Source of the DNA: Verrucomicrobiota bacterium
Lineage (GTDB): Bacteria > Verrucomicrobiota > Verrucomicrobiia > Limisphaerales > UBA8199
NCBI GenBank assembly: GCA_026397855.1
Contig: JAPLUA010000071.1
Span: forward strand, 422 to 9,096
Direction: 5' to 3'
DNA: 8,675 nt
The notes under the pieces are model-generated. The model worked only from the letters and a program-made list of their open reading frames with translations, was not told where the DNA came from and did not search any database. Numbering within the stretch: position 1 is the first letter of the stretch; every line of letters begins with the position of its first letter. Positions 6,812 through 8,675 of this stretch are shown here, one piece after another. The translations under genes were made by a program, and so were the position numbers.

Positions 6812-7552
6812 ATGAAGACTATACACATGAAGCACGCTGCTCGGCGTAATTGGCCCAAGGCCAAGGGCCAAGGGTTCACATTGATCGAACTGCTGGTAGT
6901 CATCGCTATCATCGCCATCCTGGCAGCCCTGCTTTTGCCTGCTCTGGCCAACGCCAAGATGAAGGCCGAGCGCATCACTTGCGTGAGCAATTTCAAGCAG
7001 ATGGGGCTGGCCTTGCACATGTATGTCCACGACTTCAACGACACCCTTTGCGGCGGCAGAGATGCCTCGGGCGCTGCCTCCGGGTTGCAGAATGGCCAGA
7101 TTCCGGGCTATGACAACAACCAGAAATCGGTGAAGTTCCTGTCGTATTACCTCGCCGAGTATATGCGTTACCCTTCGCCTTCAGCCGAATGGCGCGTCAT
7201 CAAGCCGTTCATATGCCCCGCATTCCAAAGGAACGTGGCCTTCGTGGTTTCAAACACGGTGGTCTTCGGCTTCCCGCCAGCCGGCAGCGTTACGAACCTG
7301 GACAACCCGGTGCCGTTCCGCATTTTCGGCTATTACAACCCGCCGGAAGCCCCGCATCGGGTTCCGGAGATCGCCGGTTATGCGGCCACCTCGTCTGTCG
7401 GGGTCACGGGCGACTTTGACCAGTATTCGACAGACTCCGCCGGTTGGCGGGATCAACTCCCGCTGAAGCCGGTGCATGGCAAGGTGAGAAACTGGATGTT
7501 CCTCGACGGGCACGTTTCCATCCGAAACGCACTCTACGACGTGAAGTTCTAG
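6812..7552 (+). CDS. Type II secretion/type IV pilin-like pseudopilin with H-X9-DG motif
   Basis: 246 residues from the ATG at 6812. The leader is basic (KHAARRNWPKAKGQG) and is followed by the prepilin processing and methylation motif G21|FTLIE with E26 at +5, then a hydrophobic helix (about 27-45). After IE(L)LVVIAIIAILAALLLPA the charged helix AKMKAERITC and the stretch NFKQMGLALHMYV match the G/H-type pseudopilins common in Planctomycetota and Verrucomicrobiota. Near the end, H222, nine residues and D232-G233 (within FLDGHV) give the H-X9-DG processing-associated signature. A prepilin peptidase would cleave it and place it in an inner-membrane-anchored pseudopilus. An upstream GTG at 6764 is in frame, but it lies within the hairpin and would only lengthen the leader; ATG 6827 is another option. 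No secretion ATPase or secretin gene is nearby, so it would use a machine encoded elsewhere. Confidence 0.9.
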   Translation: MKTIHMKHAARRNWPKAKGQGFTLIELLVVIAIIAILAALLLPALANAKMKAERITCVSNFKQMGLALHMYVHDFNDTLCGGRDASGAASGLQNGQIPGYDNNQKSVKFLSYYLAEYMRYPSPSAEWRVIKPFICPAFQRNVAFVVSNTVVFGFPPAGSVTNLDNPVPFRIFGYYNPPEAPHRVPEIAGYAATSSVGVTGDFDQYSTDSAGWRDQLPLKPVHGKVRNWMFLDGHVSIRNALYDVKF

Positions 7553-7660
7553 GCCCTTTTAACTCATTTGAGGGTTAGCCAATCCGTTTGCGCCCTTGAA
7601 ACCGTGGATTCACAATTCGTCAGTGGACGTGCCAATGGCGCGGCTCTTTCCGGCTTCCGC

Positions 7661-8675
7661 ATGCCGGTTGGATGGTGCCCCATTTGCGTGGGCGTCTGGC
7701 TGATCCTGACCAACCCTCTCCCGCTTCCGGCTCAAACCAATCTCAGCACGTGGGCCTTTCCCGGTCCGGGCGGGCGGCTGCTGCACCAACCTGACGCGCT
7801 TGGCAATCGCATTCTGGATTATTCCGGCGTGGGCTACAAGGGGGGCACCGGGCCGATCCCCGATGTGACCGTAAAGACCAACCTCTCGCCGGTTGCTGGC
7901 GTGGATAACGGGCCGAGGATCCAGGGGGCCATCAACTACGTGGCGACGTTGCCGCTGGTGAATGGCTTCCGCGGCACCGTGTTCCTCAACGCCGGCGAAT
8001 ACGCTATTTCCAACTCGATCACGATCAGCGCGAGCGGCATTGTCCTGCGCGGCGCGGGTGAGGGGACGAACGGCACCATTCTCCGTGCTGCCGGACCTCG
8101 TCCCACTGCCGCCGTGGACGCAGATCACGCCCCACTGATCATCGTCTCCGGTTCTGGTTCGGCTTCCACCACCGGCACCGCTCGAAACATCACGAACAAC
8201 TATGTCCCGGTCGGCGCCCGGAGCTTTAATGTGGATAGCACCAATGGCCTCGCGGCTGGCAGCCGGGTCATGATCACCCGCCCCAGCCCCGCGAATTGGA
8301 TTCACGATATCGGGATGGACCTGGTGTCGCCGGCCTGGACCGCTGGCGGCTTCAATGTCCTCAATGAGCGTTTCATCATGCGCATCGAGGGCAACCGCAT
8401 CATCCTGGATGCGCCGCTTACCTGCGCCCTGGAGACGCAATATGGGAATGGCACTATTCAGGCCTATACGTGGTCCGGCCGCATCACCAATGTGGGCATT
8501 GAGGACCTTCGCGGCATTTCGGACTTTGACCCCTCGGTCACCACCAATACGGGAGCTTCGGCGTATTACTACTCCGATGAGCTCCACGCTTTGGACTTCA
8601 TTGAGGCCGACACTGTGGAGAATGCATGGGTGCGGCGTGTGACCTCGCAGTACTTCGGCTACGCCTGCGTCCATC
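7661..8675 (+). CDS. Secreted right-handed beta-helix protein of the pectate-lyase superfamily, N-terminal part
   Basis: The frame runs off the right edge; 338 residues are visible from ATG 7661. This start gives a hydrophobic export signal (CVGVWLILTNPLPLPA|Q) but almost no basic n-region. An in-frame GTG at 7604 would add Arg residues, so the start is uncertain, and the frame is open back to 7553. After the signal come WAFPGPGGRL, DYSGVGYKGG, IPDV and then VDNGPRIQGAINYV (about 81-94), GFRGTVFLNAGEYAISNSI (102-120) and SGIVLRGAG (125-133). This order is typical of the start of pectate-lyase/polygalacturonase-like beta-helices (Pectate_lyase_3 type). Later strands read RIEGNRIILDAPL and NVGIEDLRG. 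Catalytic residues would lie further on, so lyase, hydrolase, epimerase or non-catalytic binding are all possible. It follows the pseudopilin gene by 108 nt, with no clear promoter or ribosome binding site. Confidence is high for the fold, low for the activity. Confidence 0.8.
   Translation, partial: MPVGWCPICVGVWLILTNPLPLPAQTNLSTWAFPGPGGRLLHQPDALGNRILDYSGVGYKGGTGPIPDVTVKTNLSPVAGVDNGPRIQGAINYVATLPLVNGFRGTVFLNAGEYAISNSITISASGIVLRGAGEGTNGTILRAAGPRPTAAVDADHAPLIIVSGSGSASTTGTARNITNNYVPVGARSFNVDSTNGLAAGSRVMITRPSPANWIHDIGMDLVSPAWTAGGFNVLNERFIMRIEGNRIILDAPLTCALETQYGNGTIQAYTWSGRITNVGIEDLRGISDFDPSVTTNTGASAYYYSDELHALDFIEADTVENAWVRRVTSQYFGYACVH

Noticed and set aside
5786..7030. 414-codon open frame on the minus strand
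   Set aside because: It lies opposite two well-supported genes, crosses their boundary, and its product shows no family motif; long antisense frames are common in GC-rich coding DNA.
7560..7577. Small inverted repeat TAACTC/GGGTTA after the pseudopilin stop
   Set aside because: Only six weak pairs including a wobble, and no T-run on either strand; not enough for a terminator.
7610..8674. 354-codon open frame on the minus strand
   Set aside because: It is the antisense of the beta-helix gene, with a low-complexity Arg/Gly/Ala-rich product and no recognisable domain.

Overview
The window looks like a piece of a GC-rich Verrucomicrobiota chromosome, possibly from the Pedosphaera/Limisphaera side of the phylum. 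This is inferred from gene content only: two very large Ser/Thr/Gly/Asn-rich secreted beta-solenoid proteins ending in the same kind of short C-terminal module, a formylglycine sulfatase, a prepilin-like protein with the H-X9-DG signature, and a secreted beta-helix protein of the pectate-lyase fold. Planctomycetota is the main alternative. No rRNA, tRNA, CRISPR, transposase or phage gene is visible.

Layout, all on the + strand: (1) positions 1-1488, the 3' end of a large surface protein whose start lies outside the window. It has a beta-solenoid end, a SprB-type repeat, two PKD/Ig-like domains and a C-terminal module. (2) 1566-2912, an exported sulfatase with a near-complete active site. (3) 2913-3106, a non-coding gap with two GC-rich hairpins, then an AT-rich stretch with a good sigma70-like promoter (ATGACA, 17 nt, GATAAT). 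(4) 3107-6721, a complete 1204-residue protein with autotransporter-associated beta-strand repeats but no visible outer-membrane barrel. (5) 6722-6811, a short gap with a hairpin. (6) 6812-7552, a type II secretion/type IV pilin-like pseudopilin with H-X9-DG. (7) about 7661 to the right edge, the 5' part of a secreted beta-helix protein.

Every product carries an export signal: a signal peptide or prepilin leader in the four genes whose start is visible, and repeat architecture of a secreted protein in the first. The simplest reading is an extracellular glycan-handling neighbourhood: adhesive or scaffold proteins, a desulfating enzyme, a candidate polysaccharide lyase/hydrolase, and a pseudopilin that may work in export or assembly. 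That functional link is inference from co-location. The promoter before the large beta-solenoid gene and the hairpins after the sulfatase suggest several transcription units rather than one operon. No gene has an obvious Shine-Dalgarno sequence at its preferred start.

Nothing here is a clearly new system. The most useful leads are the matching C-terminal halves of the two giant proteins that flank the sulfatase, the Bacteroidota-style SprB/PKD block sitting inside only one of them, the altered GKW motif of the sulfatase, and the pseudopilin next to the giant protein.
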